Shown: positions 42,442 to 55,306 of the stretch, piece after piece
Layout: each line of letters opens with the position of its first letter
How positions within the stretch are numbered: the first letter of the stretch is position 1
Source of the DNA: Herbidospora mongoliensis
GTDB lineage: Bacteria; Actinomycetota; Actinomycetes; Streptosporangiales; Streptosporangiaceae
DNA: 64,000 nt
Assembly: GCF_001570545.1 (NCBI RefSeq)
Contig: NZ_BBXD01000008.1
Span: forward strand, 579,610-643,609
Reading direction: 5' to 3'
Notes under the pieces: model-generated
Told to the model about the DNA's origin: nothing
Databases searched by the model: none
What the model saw: the letters and a program-made list of their open reading frames with translations, nothing else
Program-made: the position numbers and the translations under genes

Positions 42442-43512
42442 GTGAGACGTGCAATTGCGATGTTCGCCGTAGCTGTCCTAAGTGTCGGATGTGCCGCCGC
42501 CGTGGACGATCCCGGCGTCGAGCGCGTCAAAGCGCCCGAGCAGGCGCCCGCACGGGCTAGCGCGTCTCCCAAACCGGTCAAGAAGCCGTTCACCATCGCG
42601 TTCGGCGGTGACGTCCACTTCGAGGGGATGCTGCGGACGCGGCTGAACACCAACCCCAAGACCGCGCTCGGGCCGATCGCCAAGGTGCTGTCGAAGGCCG
42701 ATCTCGCGATGGTCAACCTGGAGACCGCCATCACCGAGGCGGGCACCCCCGCGCCGGGCAAGCAGTTCACCTTCCGCGCCCCGGCCACCGCGTTCACCGC
42801 GCTGAAGGCCGCCGGGGTCGACGTCGTGTCGATGGCCAACAACCACGGCATGGACTACATGCAGAGTGGCCTGGACGACTCTCTCGCCGCCATCAAGAAG
42901 GCCAGGTTCCCCGTGGTCGGGATCGGGCGCAACGCGACCGAGGCGTACAAGCCCTGGAGAAAGGTCGTGAACGGCAACAAGGTCGCGATCATCGGCGCGA
43001 CCCAGGTCCTCGACGCCGAGTTCATCTCCGCCTGGACGGCCACCGGCGGCCAGGGCGGCCTCGCCTCCGCCAAGGAGGAGGAGCGCCTGCTCCAGGCGGT
43101 CAGGAACGCCAGGAAGAACAACGACACCGTGATCGTCCACCTGCACTGGGGGACCGAGCTGCAGAAGTGCCCCAACGAGGCGCAGCTCTCCCTGGCCCCC
43201 AAGCTGGTCGAGGCGGGCGCCGACGTCGTGGTCGGCGGGCACGCGCACATCCTGCTCGGCGCCGGCTACCTGGACAACGCCTACATCAGCTACGGCCTGG
43301 GCAACTTCGTCTTCTACAACTGGGGCCCGGACACCGGTCGTACCGGCGTGCTGACCCTGACGATCAACGGCCGCAAGGTGATGAAGGACACCTGGACACC
43401 CGCGCGCATCAACGGCGGGGTGCCGGTGCAGGTCACCGGGTCGGCGGGACGGCAGGAGATCGCCTACTGGCGGTCGCTGCGGGAGTGTTCCGGGCTTTCG
43501 GCCAAGCCGTGA
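42442..43512 (+). CDS. CapA-family lipoprotein
   Basis: 356 residues with a lipoprotein signal (lipobox LSVGC, Cys17). The mature protein is a CapA/PgsA-type metallophosphatase-fold domain: AFGGDVHFEG, NLETAIT, SMANNHGMDY, VHLHWGTELQ and VVGGHAHILLG. In Bacillus CapA/PgsA supports poly-gamma-glutamate assembly, but no capB/capC neighbour exists here, so the function is open. GTG 42442 gives a well-formed signal; a weak -10-like CATGCT lies 7 bases upstream. Confidence 0.85.
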   Translation: MRRAIAMFAVAVLSVGCAAAVDDPGVERVKAPEQAPARASASPKPVKKPFTIAFGGDVHFEGMLRTRLNTNPKTALGPIAKVLSKADLAMVNLETAITEAGTPAPGKQFTFRAPATAFTALKAAGVDVVSMANNHGMDYMQSGLDDSLAAIKKARFPVVGIGRNATEAYKPWRKVVNGNKVAIIGATQVLDAEFISAWTATGGQGGLASAKEEERLLQAVRNARKNNDTVIVHLHWGTELQKCPNEAQLSLAPKLVEAGADVVVGGHAHILLGAGYLDNAYISYGLGNFVFYNWGPDTGRTGVLTLTINGRKVMKDTWTPARINGGVPVQVTGSAGRQEIAYWRSLRECSGLSAKP

Positions 43513-43555
43513 ATTGTTAAGGGCCTGGTCATGGCGCAGTAAGCCCCACCAGCAC

Positions 43556-43568
43556 TAGCGTCTTCTCA
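43556..43568 (+). promoter_or_regulatory. Leaderless -10 of DUF2252 gene
   Basis: TAGCGT (43556-43561), then 6 bases, then ATG 43568; no Shine-Dalgarno. Confidence 0.55.
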
Positions 43569-44863
43569 TGACGCAGCGGTCCCAGTTCATTCTCGACGTC
43601 CTGATGGGCGAGTTCGGCGACTCCATCGGCCGTGAGCCGGGAGCGTTCCGGGCGAAGTTCCGCAAGATGGCGGCCTCGCCGTTCGCCTTCTACCGGGGCA
43701 GCGCCTGCCTGTTCTACGCCGACCTCTCGGGCGAACTGGCCGACGACGGGTTCCTCGACGACCTGACCCGCCGCGTCTGGATCCACGGCGACCTGCACGC
43801 CGAGAACTTCGGCACCTACATGAACTCCTCCGGCCGCCTCGTCTTCAACGTGAACGACTTCGACGAGGCGTATGTCGGGCCGTACATCTGGGACCTGAAG
43901 CGGTTCGTGGCGAGCGTCGCGCTCATCGGTTACGCCAAGGCGCTGTCCGACGACGTCATCACCGACCTGGTGAGCGAGTTCGCCGGCTCCTACCTGCACG
44001 AACTCGGCGCGATCGCGCACGGCGGCGACGACGCCATCGGGTCGCTCACGCTCGAGACGACCACCGGGGTGCTCCACCGGGTGCTGCAGACCGCGCGGTT
44101 GAACACGCGGGTCTCGCTGCTCGACGGGGAGACCACGATCGAGAACTACGAGCGCCGGTTCACGATCGCCGAGAACCGCCACGCGGTCGACGACGAGACC
44201 CGCGACGCCGTGCTGGCGGCCTACGAGGGCTACCTGGCCACGCTGCCGCAGCCGCTCAACCCGCTCGAACACGTCGTCAAGGACATCGCCCTCCGTCAGG
44301 GCATCGGCATCGGGTCGGCGGGGCTGCCGTCGTACAACCTGCTGCTCGAAGGGCACACGCAGGCGCTGGAGAACGACGTCATCCTGTACATGAAGCAGGC
44401 CCAGGTCCCCGCGGTCGCCCGCTACATCGACGACGAGAAGGTGCACGGCTACTTCAAGCACCAGGGCCACCGCACCGCCGAGTCGCAGCGCGCTCTCCAG
44501 GCCTACGCCGACTCCTGGCTCGGATACGCCAGCCTCAAGGGCGTCGGCCAGCTCGTCGCCGAGGTCTCGCCCTACTCGGCCGACCTCGACTGGAGCGACG
44601 TCAACGAGCCCGCCGAGATCGCCTCGGTGATCACCGACCTGGGCCGCGCGGTCGCCCGCATGCACTCGGTCGCCGACGACGAGTCGAGCCACGACCTGGT
44701 CGACTTCTCCACCGAGGAGGCGATCGTCGCGGCGATCGGCGACAAGCACGCCGAGTTCACCGCCCTGCTCGTCGACTTCGCCCACCGCTACGGCGCCCGC
44801 GCTCGCCAAGACCATCAGCTTTTCGTGGATCTGTTCCGTAACGGCCGATTCCGCGGTCTGTAG
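43568..44863 (+). CDS. DUF2252 protein with kinase-like motifs
   Basis: 431 residues. The family has no known function, but the sequence carries HGDLHAENFG (His73-Gly-Asp75 to Asn80) and DFDEA (Asp97), which match the catalytic loop and metal-binding Asp of aminoglycoside-phosphotransferase-like kinases. The YRGSACLFYADL segment near residue 42 is typical of DUF2252. It is therefore a predicted small-molecule or protein kinase-fold enzyme of unknown substrate. The TetR gene begins 22 bases downstream on the same strand, so they may be linked. Confidence 0.75.
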   Translation: MTQRSQFILDVLMGEFGDSIGREPGAFRAKFRKMAASPFAFYRGSACLFYADLSGELADDGFLDDLTRRVWIHGDLHAENFGTYMNSSGRLVFNVNDFDEAYVGPYIWDLKRFVASVALIGYAKALSDDVITDLVSEFAGSYLHELGAIAHGGDDAIGSLTLETTTGVLHRVLQTARLNTRVSLLDGETTIENYERRFTIAENRHAVDDETRDAVLAAYEGYLATLPQPLNPLEHVVKDIALRQGIGIGSAGLPSYNLLLEGHTQALENDVILYMKQAQVPAVARYIDDEKVHGYFKHQGHRTAESQRALQAYADSWLGYASLKGVGQLVAEVSPYSADLDWSDVNEPAEIASVITDLGRAVARMHSVADDESSHDLVDFSTEEAIVAAIGDKHAEFTALLVDFAHRYGARARQDHQLFVDLFRNGRFRGL

Positions 44864-44885
44864 TTCTCCGGGCAAGATAGGGAGA

Positions 44886-45581
44886 GTGTCCAGCCAGCCC
44901 CTTGACTACTGTGACGATGCCGGAAACTCCTCTCTACGCCGTCAGCCGACGCAGCGCCGCAGCGCGCGCCGGGTCGAGCGGATGCTCGACGCCTGCGCGG
45001 AGCTGCTGGACGAGCTCGGTTACGACGGCCTGTCGACGACCAGGATCGCCGAGCGCGCCGACGTGGCGATCGGCTCGGTCTACCAGTTCTTCCCCGACAA
45101 ACGAGCCATCAGCCAGGCTCTGACCAGGCGAAACGTCGAGCTGTTCGTGGGCCGGGTGGGCCGCCGCTTCATCCGCGAGGAATACGCCGGATGGTGGGAC
45201 GCGGTCGACGCGATCATCGACGAGTACGTCGAGATGCATCGCTCGGTCCCGGGTTTCAAGTCGCTCCGGTTCGGCGACGCGGTCGACCTCAACCTGCTCG
45301 ACGCGGGCAGCGACAACAACACCGTCATCGCCGGCCGCCTGCGCGGGCTCCTGCTGAAGGAGTTCGGGATGGCCGACAGCGAACGTCTCGACACCGCCGT
45401 GGTGGTGGCCGTCGAGGCCGGCGACGCCGTGATGAAACTCGCCTTCCGGCGTCACCCCGACGGTGACCCCGAGATCATCGCGGAGGCCAAGACGCTGGTA
45501 CGCAGCTATCTGTCCCGCCAGCTACGCGACTTCAACGGGCCGGCCGGCCGGCCCACGCCTGCCGCTCGATCTGGCTCCTGA
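44886..45581 (+). CDS. TetR-family regulator
   Basis: 231 residues from GTG 44886. The N-terminal helix-turn-helix is clear (TTRIAERADVAIGSVYQFFPDKRAI, in about residues 50-75 of the protein) and preceded by a basic linker RRQPTQRRSARRVERML. The C-terminal ligand domain has the TetR_C form seen in QsdR/AefR-like proteins (VPGFKSLRFGD). No Shine-Dalgarno at a proper distance; CAAGAT 7 bases upstream may be a leaderless -10. Its last 50 bases overlap the end of the convergent next gene. Confidence 0.8.
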   Translation: MSSQPLDYCDDAGNSSLRRQPTQRRSARRVERMLDACAELLDELGYDGLSTTRIAERADVAIGSVYQFFPDKRAISQALTRRNVELFVGRVGRRFIREEYAGWWDAVDAIIDEYVEMHRSVPGFKSLRFGDAVDLNLLDAGSDNNTVIAGRLRGLLLKEFGMADSERLDTAVVVAVEAGDAVMKLAFRRHPDGDPEIIAEAKTLVRSYLSRQLRDFNGPAGRPTPAARSGS

Positions 45582-45930
45582 TGATCGCCTCGACGGCCGC
45601 GCTGTGAACCTGCCTCACAGAAACCGGCGTCGGCGTGCGCGGCACGACCAGGGTGATGCGTTCCAGCTGGGGCTTGCACGGTTGTCGTTGAGCCGTTTGG
45701 TAGCGAACCTGCGCGGCGCGCAACTCGGCGTCGCGCAGTTCGAGGGTGCGCATGTCGGCGCCCCGGGCCGTTCGGATGTCCTGCAATTGCGCCCGCAGGC
45801 GGAGCACTTCTCTGACAGCTTGGTCGTGGGCCTCGAAACGCGCTGCGACATAACCCGCCAAACCGGGCAGAATTGCCGCTGCCATGAGCGCGCAGGCCAC
45901 TGTGAAGGTCGTCTGCTTTCCAACGCCCAT
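45532..45930 (-). CDS. Membrane-anchored coiled-coil protein, unknown
   Basis: 132 residues. An N-terminal hydrophobic segment (about residues 8-30) is followed by a charged helical stretch with heptad character (about 35-80, ARFEAHDQAVREVLRLRAQL) and a C-terminal extracytoplasmic tail. Topology suggests a single-pass protein with its domain outside. GGAGG lies about 13 bases before the ATG, rather far. It shares 50 bases with the 3' end of the TetR gene. No family recognised. Confidence 0.5.
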   Translation of the reverse strand: MGVGKQTTFTVACALMAAAILPGLAGYVAARFEAHDQAVREVLRLRAQLQDIRTARGADMRTLELRDAELRAAQVRYQTAQRQPCKPQLERITLVVPRTPTPVSVRQVHSAAVEAIIRSQIERQAWAGRPAR

Positions 45931-46075
45931 CGCAGTCCCGTCACCTCCATATGGAGCTCAGGTCCCGTCAAATATGCCCTTGAGCTGGAACGACACACGC
46001 TCTGTAGGTGAATCGGTGCGAATCGTTGCCAGAGGAATGCCTGCGGTTGTCCGGGCAAAGACCCGCCGCTCTCGA

Positions 46076-46089
46076 TAGCCTCATCCCTG
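46076..46089 (+). promoter_or_regulatory. Leaderless -10 of TPR gene
   Basis: TAGCCT (46076-46081), 7 bases, GTG 46089. Confidence 0.55.
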
Positions 46090-46619
46090 TGGCACATGTG
46101 ACGCGGGAGCAGCTTGATCGTCTGCTCGAACAGACCCTGCTGTCCGACGACCACGGTGCCCTCGCGAGGCGCCTCGACGAGCTGGCACAGGGGTACGAAT
46201 CAGGGGAGGTCTCCCGGGCCTACATCCTGGCTCTGGCGGCCGAGGAGTGGCGTCAGGCGGGCCAGCCCGACGCGGCCCTCGACCGCTACCAGCAGGCGGC
46301 CGAAGACGACGAGGGCGACGTCAACGTCGACCCGAGGGCCGGCATCGCCGACACCCTGTTCGAGCTCGATCGGCCGGAAGAGGCCCGCGAGATGATCGAG
46401 ACGCTGCGCGCCGCGCCGTGCTCCCCGGCGACCGTGCTGAACGTGGCGGAGACCCTGGCGGCGTACGGAGACCTGGCGGGAGCCCACGAATGGGCCACCG
46501 AGGGCGTCACGGCGTGCCCCCCGGGAAACTCGATCCGCGAATCGCTTTTGCGCACGCGCTACCGCATCCGCATAGACCTGGGCCTTCCGGAAGACGACCT
46601 CGACGCCCTGGCGTCGTAA
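46089..46619 (+). CDS. Tetratricopeptide-repeat protein
   Basis: 176 residues from GTG 46089, chosen from the TAGCCT hexamer 7 bases upstream; the frame is open from 46008 but nothing supports an earlier start. Helical repeats of TPR type are visible (ILALAAEEWRQAGQPDAALD, IADTLFELDRPEEAREMIE, VAETLAAYGDLAGAHEWAT). It is a soluble, acidic protein-interaction module; the partner is unknown. Two hairpins follow the stop. Confidence 0.7.
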   Translation: MAHVTREQLDRLLEQTLLSDDHGALARRLDELAQGYESGEVSRAYILALAAEEWRQAGQPDAALDRYQQAAEDDEGDVNVDPRAGIADTLFELDRPEEAREMIETLRAAPCSPATVLNVAETLAAYGDLAGAHEWATEGVTACPPGNSIRESLLRTRYRIRIDLGLPEDDLDALAS

Positions 46620-46626
46620 AACAGAA

Positions 46627-46656
46627 CAGGTCGCGGGTGAGAACACCCGCGACCTG
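46627..46656 (+). terminator. Hairpin after TPR gene
   Basis: Perfect 13-bp stem 46627-46639 with 46644-46656 and AGAA loop, 8 bases after the stop. No T-tract. Confidence 0.75.
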
Positions 46657-46674
46657 CTGTGTGACTGAGAAGCC

Positions 46675-46710
46675 GGGCCGCGAGAAAGAACACTCGCGGC
46701 CCGTTCTTTT
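46675..46710 (+). terminator. Second terminator after TPR gene
   Basis: GGGCCGCGAG (46675-46684) with CTCGCGGCCC (46693-46702), 10 bp, then GTTCTTTT. Together with the preceding hairpin it makes a tandem terminator. Confidence 0.85.
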
Positions 46711-46787
46711 GCCAAAAGGCATATATCAACGGCCCGCACGCTTTGGGAGCGTTGGCCGGAGGCGATAGGGAAATACGGGGAAGAAGA

Positions 46788-47489
46788 TCAGTTAAGGAGA
46801 GCGCCGCCGAGGAGGTTCCCGGCGAGCCCGGTGATACCGGCCAGGTCGGCGCCTCCCAGGCCGCCGCCGCTCCGAGCGGCGGGACCGCTCTTCGCGGGAG
46901 CCTTGCGGGGCTGGACGCCGTCGACGACCCCGCCCACCGAATCAGTGATCCCGCCGGGCAGGACGCCGACCTTCGGCACCTTCGGCAGCATCCTGGACAC
47001 CTGGGGAACCGGCGGCACCCCCGGCAGGTCGGGCAGCACGGACAGGTCGGGAATCACGTTGGGCATCCCCGGCAGCGCCGACCCCGACGCGATGCCGAGC
47101 ACCCCGTCGGTCCGTGCCAGGCCCCCCAGGCCGAGCAGGGCGGCGGCCCGCTGGACCGTCCGGGACACCTCGTCACCGGGGGCCACCCGACCGCACGGCA
47201 CCCCGGCCAGACGACCGGCCTGGGCCATGGTGATCGCCGCGGAACCGCCCGTGCGGGTCAGGTCGCGGACCGTCTGCCCGGCCGCCCCCGCGGCCTTCGC
47301 GACGTCGGCGGTGCCCTTCACGACCGACGCGGCGACCGCGCCGGTCTTGGCGGCGGCGCGGTAACCGGTCACGCACAGACCGTCGTCGGCATGCGCCTGG
47401 TGGCCGGCGGCGGACAACCAGCTCACCCCGGCGGTGACGACCGCCAGGGCGACGAGTCGCCCCCGGATGCTACGTGATGTCGACGACAT
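46788..47489 (-). CDS. Secreted protein, unknown function
   Basis: 233 residues. The N-terminus is a classic signal peptide (SRSIRGRLVALAVVTAGVSW, cleavage probably after AHA, near residue 34). The mature protein has an Ala-rich helical part with two cysteines (GLCVTGYR and VPCGRVAPG), then a Pro/Leu/Val-rich low-complexity region (LPDLPGVPPVPQ) and a Gly-rich end. AGGGGGA lies 5 bases before the ATG. Probably exported and wall-associated; no family recognised. It is followed by 168 bases containing the tandem terminators of the convergent TPR gene. Confidence 0.65.
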   Translation of the reverse strand: MSSTSRSIRGRLVALAVVTAGVSWLSAAGHQAHADDGLCVTGYRAAAKTGAVAASVVKGTADVAKAAGAAGQTVRDLTRTGGSAAITMAQAGRLAGVPCGRVAPGDEVSRTVQRAAALLGLGGLARTDGVLGIASGSALPGMPNVIPDLSVLPDLPGVPPVPQVSRMLPKVPKVGVLPGGITDSVGGVVDGVQPRKAPAKSGPAARSGGGLGGADLAGITGLAGNLLGGALLN

Positions 47490-47588
47490 CGACGTCCCCC
47501 TGTTCGCTTGCGGTAGTTCGGTGAGTGCCGAACGTAGCAGCGGGGTTTTCGCAGCCGGGAGGCGCTTGTCCCAGTCGTGGAGAAGTGA

Positions 47589-50168
<2,580 letters not shown>

Positions 50169-50184
50169 AAGATGACCCCCCGAT

Positions 50185-50532
50185 CTATGAAGGCGGCAAC
50201 TCGTAGCGGACGACGGCTCGGATGAGGCGGAGTTCGCCGGCGACGCGGTTGATCTCGTCGCGGAGCCGGAGGTTCTCTGTCTCGAGTTCGAGGATGCGTT
50301 TGATGCCTGCCAGGTTGATGCCCTCTTCCTGCGACAGCCGCTGGACCTCGCGCAGGAGCACGATGTCGCGGGTCGAGTAGAGGCGGCCCCGGCCGGCGGT
50401 GCGACCGGGGCTGACCAGGCCCAGGCGGTCGTACTGACGGAGTGTTTGCGGGTGGAGGCCCGAGAGCTGGGCCGCCACGGAGATCACATAAACGGGCGTC
50501 TCGTCGGACAGGTCGAAGAAATTGGCGTCCAT
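50185..50532 (-). CDS. hspR: Heat-shock repressor HspR
   Basis: 115-residue MerR-family repressor that binds HAIR elements, in other actinobacteria using DnaK as co-repressor. The winged helix-turn-helix is intact ([20 protein letters not shown], then [20 protein letters not shown]) and is followed by a coiled-coil (about residues 75-100). It is three bases downstream of dnaJ and lies in the operon that it controls, the usual negative-feedback design. The cognate sites are at 54293-54311 and 54360-54380. Confidence 0.95.
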   Translation of the reverse strand: MDANFFDLSDETPVYVISVAAQLSGLHPQTLRQYDRLGLVSPGRTAGRGRLYSTRDIVLLREVQRLSQEEGINLAGIKRILELETENLRLRDEINRVAGELRLIRAVVRYELPPS

Positions 50533-50535
50533 CCG

Positions 50536-51708
50536 CTACTCGCTTCTGGCCTGCTTGATCAGTTCTTCGCGCAGGTCGTGGCCGTCGGTCGCGTCGCGGA
50601 ACTGCTCCAGCGCGGCCCGTGCCTTCTCGTCGAGGTGTTCGGGCACCGCCACCTGGACGGTCGCCAGCATGTCGCCCTTGGTGCCGTCTTTGCGGGGGGC
50701 GCCCCGGCCGCGCACCCGGAAGGTGCGGCCGTTGGGAGTGCCCTCGGGGATGCGGAGCGTGACCGGCATGCCGCGCAGGACCGGAACTCTGATCTCCGCG
50801 CCCAGCGCGGCCTCGGGGAAGGTCACCGGGACGGTGATCGTCAGGTTCTCGCCGCTGCGGCCGAAGACGGGGTGGGGCTGGACGTGCACGAGCACGTAGA
50901 GGTCGCCCGCGGGGCCGCCGTTCTCGCCGGGGGCGCCCTTGGCCTTCAGCTTGACCCGGCCGCCGTCGCTGACGCCCGCCGGGATGCGGGCCTGGATGGT
51001 GCGGGTGCTGCGGCCACGGCCGCTGCCCTCGCAGACCGGGCACGGGTCGTCGACCAGCAGGCCCCGGCCCCGGCAGTCGCGGCAGGGCTCGGAGAAGGCG
51101 AAGTTGCCCAGGTTGCGGCTGGCCGCACCGGTGCCGTCACAGGTCGGGCAGACCCGGGGCGTGGTGCCGGCCTTGGCGCCCGTGCCGGAACAGGCCGGGC
51201 AGGCCGAGGAACTGGTCAGCCGGAGCGAGACGGTCGCGCCGTCGATCGACTCGGCGAACGACAGGGTGACCTCGGACTCGATGTCCTGGCCACGGCGGGC
51301 CCGGCCGGTGGTGTTGGCCTTCGGGCCGCCGCCACGGTTGAACAGGCCGCCGAACAGGTCGCCGATGCGGTCGCCCGCCTGGTTGGTGGTGCCGCCGAAC
51401 AGGTCGCCGAAGTCGAAACCCTGCTGACCGGCGCCGGGGCGCTGGCCACGGTTGTAACCGCCGAGGCCGCCGCCGAACAGGCTCCTGGCCTCGTCGTACT
51501 CCTTGCGGCGCTTGGTGTCGCTGAGGGTGTCGTAGGCCTCGGAGACCGCCTTGAACTTCTCCTCGGTCCCCTTGTCGCCCTTGTTCGCATCGGGGTGGTA
51601 CTGGCGCGCCAGTTTGCGGTACGCCTTTTTGATCTCTTCGGGAGTCGCGGTCTTGGGCACACCGAGGACGCCGTAGTAGTCCTTCTCCAGGTAGTCCTTG
51701 GTGCTCAT
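50536..51708 (-). CDS. dnaJ: Chaperone DnaJ
   Basis: 390-residue type I Hsp40 co-chaperone that stimulates DnaK ATPase and presents substrates. J domain (about residues 8-75) with the HPD motif in QYHPDANKG, a Gly/Phe-rich linker, four CXXCXGXG zinc motifs ([32 protein letters not shown]) and a C-terminal substrate-binding region. It lies 91 bases after grpE, a gap that contains a stable hairpin. Confidence 0.97.
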   Translation of the reverse strand: MSTKDYLEKDYYGVLGVPKTATPEEIKKAYRKLARQYHPDANKGDKGTEEKFKAVSEAYDTLSDTKRRKEYDEARSLFGGGLGGYNRGQRPGAGQQGFDFGDLFGGTTNQAGDRIGDLFGGLFNRGGGPKANTTGRARRGQDIESEVTLSFAESIDGATVSLRLTSSSACPACSGTGAKAGTTPRVCPTCDGTGAASRNLGNFAFSEPCRDCRGRGLLVDDPCPVCEGSGRGRSTRTIQARIPAGVSDGGRVKLKAKGAPGENGGPAGDLYVLVHVQPHPVFGRSGENLTITVPVTFPEAALGAEIRVPVLRGMPVTLRIPEGTPNGRTFRVRGRGAPRKDGTKGDMLATVQVAVPEHLDEKARAALEQFRDATDGHDLREELIKQARSE

Positions 51709-51748
51709 CTAGCGCTTCCTCCGCGTGAAATACACATATGTGATGGGT

Positions 51749-51775
51749 GCCCCTCCCGCTGTCGCGGGAGGGGGC
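51749..51775 (-). promoter_or_regulatory. Hairpin between grpE and dnaJ
   Basis: GCCCCTCCCGC (51749-51759) pairs with GCGGGAGGGGGC (51764-51775, one extra G) around TGTC. A short direct repeat, CTCAGAGAATC, lies beside it (about 51779-51802). It may act as an mRNA processing or attenuation element that sets the ratio of DnaK/GrpE to DnaJ. Confidence 0.6.
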
Positions 51776-51799
51776 TCCCTCAGAGAATCCCTCAGAGAA

Positions 51800-52395
51800 T
51801 CAGGCGCCGGTGGGCTCGTCGTCGAGGACGTCGCCACCACCGGACTCCGGCTCGGCCACCGCGACCCGCGCGGGACGCAGGACGCGCTCGCCGAGACGGT
51901 AACCGGGCTGCAGGATCTCGACACAGGTCGCCTCGGCGACGTCTGCCGAGTAACTGTGCATCAGGGCCTCGTGGATCGTCGGGTCGAAGGGGTCGCCCTT
52001 CGAGCCGTACGTCGTCAGGCCCAGCTTGCCGACAGCCGATTCGAGCGACTCGCTCACCTTGGCGAAACCACCGGTGAGCTCCCCGTGGTCGCGCGCCCGG
52101 CCGATGTCGTCGAGCACCGGCAGCAGCTCGTTGATCACACCGGCGACGGCCTGTTCACGAACGGTGATCCGGTCGCGCTCGACCCGCTTGCGGTAGTTCG
52201 AGAACTCCGCTTGGAGGCGCTGCAGGTCGGCGGTGCGCTCGGCGAGGAGCTCCGCGGCCGCTCCGCCCAGGGCGGAGGCGTCGGCCACGGTCTCGTCGGG
52301 CGCGGGCGCGGTTTCGCGTGCCGCCAGCGTCTCGGGGTCGATCTTGCGGTTGTCGCGGATCACCGGCTCCTGCTCGGAACCGTTCTCACGCGGGG

Positions 52396-52399
<4 letters not shown>
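51800..52399 (-). CDS. grpE: Nucleotide exchange factor GrpE
   Basis: 199-residue DnaK nucleotide-exchange factor. A low-complexity acidic N-terminus precedes the long helix ([20 protein letters not shown]) and the beta domain with [13 protein letters not shown] and [18 protein letters not shown], the family signature. GTG 52399 overlaps the dnaK stop (GTGA), coupling translation. Confidence 0.95.
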
Positions 52400-54270
<1,871 letters not shown>

Positions 54271-54292
54271 GAGTACGTCCTTGTAGTCAAAG

Positions 54293-54311
54293 TTGAGTCG
54301 ATGTAACTCAA
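54293..54311 (-). promoter_or_regulatory. HAIR element 1
   Basis: TTGAGT-N7-ACTCAA, the HspR operator consensus core (TTGAGT at 54293-54298, ACTCAA at 54306-54311), placed over the -10 and start-site region of the dnaK promoter. Confidence 0.9.
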
Positions 54312-54340
54312 TATTCGGTGAGTGCGGAAGCGCTTGTCAA
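54311..54340 (-). promoter_or_regulatory. dnaK promoter
   Basis: On the minus strand TTGACA (54340-54335) and GAATAT (54316-54311) are 18 bases apart. A second TTGACA lies at 54355-54350. The promoter sits between the two HAIR elements. Confidence 0.7.
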
Positions 54341-54359
54341 ACGCTGTCCTGTCAACGGT

Positions 54360-54380
54360 CTTGAGTCTAGTGGGCTCAAC
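54360..54380 (-). promoter_or_regulatory. HAIR element 2
   Basis: CTTGAGT-N7-GCTCAAC (54360-54366 and 54374-54380): the left arm is perfect and the right arm differs at its two end positions from ACTCAAG. It is upstream of the -35 region. Confidence 0.75.
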
Positions 54381-54432
54381 TCTCAGCACGAGCGGAATGT
54401 TCCCTAGATATCCCTGATTCGACCCTTAGGGG

Positions 54433-54801
54433 TTACCGGGACCCGTCGAGGATCACCCTCTTCCCGACCGGGTTCTTGAGCCGCACGTACGTGGCCTTCT
54501 TGATCGCCATGGCCACGCACATACCGGCGTCCTTGACCGAGCCGTCGTACAGGGTGATCCGGACCGTTTTCTTCGTCTCCTTGACCACGACCTTGGTGAG
54601 CACGGTGCACGGCTCGACCCCCGACCACCACACGACGCGCACCCCGCGCATGTGGGGTTTGGCGGTCAGCCAGCGCACCTTCTTCGGCGACAGCGCGCCC
54701 TTCTGGACCTTGACCACCTTCGGCCCGGGGGCGGCGGCCTGCGCGGGGGCGGCCGGGACGAGCAGGGCGGCGACGGCCGCGGCGACGACTAACAGTCTCA
54801 C
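54433..54801 (-). CDS. Secreted protein, SGVEPC family member 1
   Basis: 122 residues with an N-terminal signal peptide (cleavage probably after AQA, near residue 22). The mature part shares with its upstream neighbour the pattern SGVEPC-L-V-VKE, a strand-rich middle (TVRITLYDG), a second conserved Cys before AIKKATYVRL and the end VILDG. GTG 54801 overlaps the neighbour's stop (GTGA). The two-cysteine pattern suggests a disulfide in the exported protein. I do not recognise a function. Confidence 0.7.
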   Translation of the reverse strand: MRLLVVAAAVAALLVPAAPAQAAAPGPKVVKVQKGALSPKKVRWLTAKPHMRGVRVVWWSGVEPCTVLTKVVVKETKKTVRITLYDGSVKDAGMCVAMAIKKATYVRLKNPVGKRVILDGSR

Positions 54802-55226
54802 TTGGCACCATCCAGGACTTCACGGCCGGCCAGGGGTTTGGCCAGCTTGACGAACGTCTCCTTCTCGATCGCGATCTGGATGCACACCGCCTCGGGGTCG
54901 GTGGTGCCCTCCCAGAGGGTCACCGTGACTTCCGTCTCGGCTTCCTTCACATCCACGCGGTCGAGGGTGTAGCAGGGCTCGACCCCCGAACTCCAGGAAA
55001 TCATCACGCCGTCACCGGCGGGGGTGGCGCGGGTCCAGGGCACCTTCCGGGGTTCCACCGTCCCGCCCTTGGGCTGCACCAGCGACGGCCCGGGGCTCGG
55101 CATGGCCGAGGCCGGCGGGGCGGCGGGCTGGTCGGGACCGATCGGCGAACCGCTGTCCACGGCTTCTCCCTTTCCGCAGGCCACGGCCGTGAGCATGACC
55201 GCGGTGACGAGCCAGATCCTTCTCAT
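54798..55226 (-). CDS. Lipoprotein, SGVEPC family member 2
   Basis: 142 residues with a lipoprotein signal (lipobox LTAVAC, Cys17), a Pro/Ser-rich tether (about 25-50) and then the same domain as the next gene: SGVEPCYTLDRVDVKEAE, VTVTLWEG, VCIQIAIEKETFVKL and VLDG. The pair thus places one copy of the domain on the membrane and one free outside. They form a two-gene operon divergent from the ABC exporter; function unknown. Confidence 0.7.
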   Translation of the reverse strand: MRRIWLVTAVMLTAVACGKGEAVDSGSPIGPDQPAAPPASAMPSPGPSLVQPKGGTVEPRKVPWTRATPAGDGVMISWSSGVEPCYTLDRVDVKEAETEVTVTLWEGTTDPEAVCIQIAIEKETFVKLAKPLAGREVLDGAK

Positions 55227-55268
55227 GCCCGTATGACGGGTGTCACTTCGAAGGGGTTCATCAACCCG

Positions 55269-55306
55269 TTGACTCTGGTATGCCCCCGGGGTCTAATTTC
55301 ATCGCA
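55269..55306 (+). promoter_or_regulatory. Leaderless promoter of ABC exporter 2
   Basis: TTGACT (55269-55274) and TAATTT (55294-55299) are 19 bases apart, and the ATG at 55306 follows after 6 more bases. Both hexamers and the leaderless start are visible. Confidence 0.65.
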
